From: Syngnathus acus
Taxonomy: Eukaryota; Chordata; Actinopteri; Syngnathiformes; Syngnathidae
Reading direction: 5' to 3'
Assembly: GCF_901709675.1 (NCBI RefSeq)
Contig: NC_051095.1
Location: 14,337,456 to 14,401,455, forward strand
DNA length: 64,000 nt
This document shows, in pieces, positions 63,034 to 64,000 of this stretch (positions are counted from its first letter, which is position 1; each line of letters opens with the position of its first letter). A program made the translations under genes and the position numbers. A model generated the notes under the pieces. It was not told where the DNA came from. It ran no database searches and was given only the letters and a program-made list of their open reading frames with translations.

Positions 63034-64000
63034 CAGAAACAAATTTTATTTGTTTTATCTTTTCCCCAAGGAAAGTCCTTTCTTCCCCTTTTTCAGATGC
63101 AGTTGTATTTTAAGAGACAACAAATCCACTCATAACATGCTTGTAGCACTTCTTTGAAGAAAATGGATGTCATTTTGATATCTTCTTTGTGGTTGTGTGC
63201 CATCCAATTTACAAAAATGCAGCTACTGCTAAAGTATTAGGGCCACACTGAAGTAAATAAATCGTGCGAAAATTGACAATATGACCATAAACTGGGAATG
63301 TTTGGAAAATGAAGCCTTTTGCACAATTGTGTTCAGCAGCTCATACTGATCAGGGTGTTCATCTATCAGAACATTGTCATATTATTATTATTACTATCAT
63401 CATACTGTATTAAAAGTATACGCTTATTGTGGTACTTTTAACGCTAAAATTACTTTTTTTTTTCTTCCTTTATTTCTTGTATATTTTTTTATTGTTGTCA
63501 TCCTATTTAGTGTTTTTCTTCTCTGTGTGGCTCTAATACTTTTCCGTAAAATACAAACCAAAAAAAGACATGGTGTAAAATGTTTTTGTTTATTTTTTTT
63601 ATTTTATTTTATGTTATCAATAGTGTCTTTGTGATTTAAACTGTTCGAATTTGGGGGGGTACACAATGACAAAATCACTTTTTAAAAACTGAACTTAAAC
63701 AATTTGAAGGATCAGCACAGCTTTCTTTTCAGCATAGCTTTCTTCAGTTTGGTGAAAAATGTACAGACCTGTTTTCTATTTTCTGCATTGTGCGACAGAC
63801 ATAGTTCCATATACTTATTGTTCATTGTGGAATTTGGGATATTCATGTGATGACAAAGGTGGTGGTATTTTTTGTGTATGAAGCTCGAAGGTCTGTTGTG
63901 GATGTTGCAAATGCTGCTGCTGCTGCTTTCAAGGGTTTCGTGTAAAATATCACTTTCAAACAAACAATTAGAGTAGACACATTGGAACATGTTCCTTCGT
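63034..64000. other. Downstream sequence without recognisable genes
   Basis: AT-rich, with several T-runs. The open frames here are low-complexity and no element end is seen. Confidence 0.6.

Overview
The window looks like a piece of a teleost fish genome, probably a percomorph; the species cannot be named from sequence alone. It is AT-rich and intron-dominated, with abundant microsatellites, tRNA-derived SINEs of two fish types, terminal-inverted-repeat MITEs and remnants of fish DNA transposons. No prokaryotic gene organisation, rRNA, free-standing tRNA gene or CRISPR array was found.

The only host gene I can identify is the 3' end of a Diaphanous-related formin on the + strand, best matched from memory to DIAPH2. 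One exon (12670-12762) encodes the autoinhibitory DAD. The last exon (59340-59404) encodes the DIAPH2-type C-terminal tail and the stop codon. They are separated by an intron of about 46.6 kb (12763-59339). Within that intron, 13860-13925 looks like an unreported in-frame 66-nt cassette exon. The first 12.67 kb belongs to the preceding intron, and sequence after 59404 is 3' UTR and downstream DNA.

The rest is mobile-element archaeology. Positions 1522-2245 hold a TA-flanked MITE carrying a SINE; a second copy of the MITE at 61716-62127 lacks it and preserves the empty site. Positions 28289-30668 hold a nest: a MITE-like element containing a hAT-type element with a perfect 8-bp target duplication, a 118-bp tandem duplication, and a probable solo LTR with a 5-bp duplication. 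A second probable solo LTR of the same architecture lies at 40546-41222. Positions 54568-56188 hold two abutting DNA transposon remnants: an ISL2EU-like element with the starts of two converging genes (YqaJ-type and THAP), and a shortened mariner-like element whose transposase frame stays open through a large deletion. Two small MITEs lie back to back at 62223-63025. SINEs of two families are scattered throughout, several with clear target-site duplications.

I do not see a new multi-gene system. The best candidates for something undescribed are the DIAPH2 cassette exon, the in-frame mariner deletion product, the paired solo LTRs with independently expanded internal minisatellites, and an unidentified coding-like stretch on the - strand at 49528-49761.
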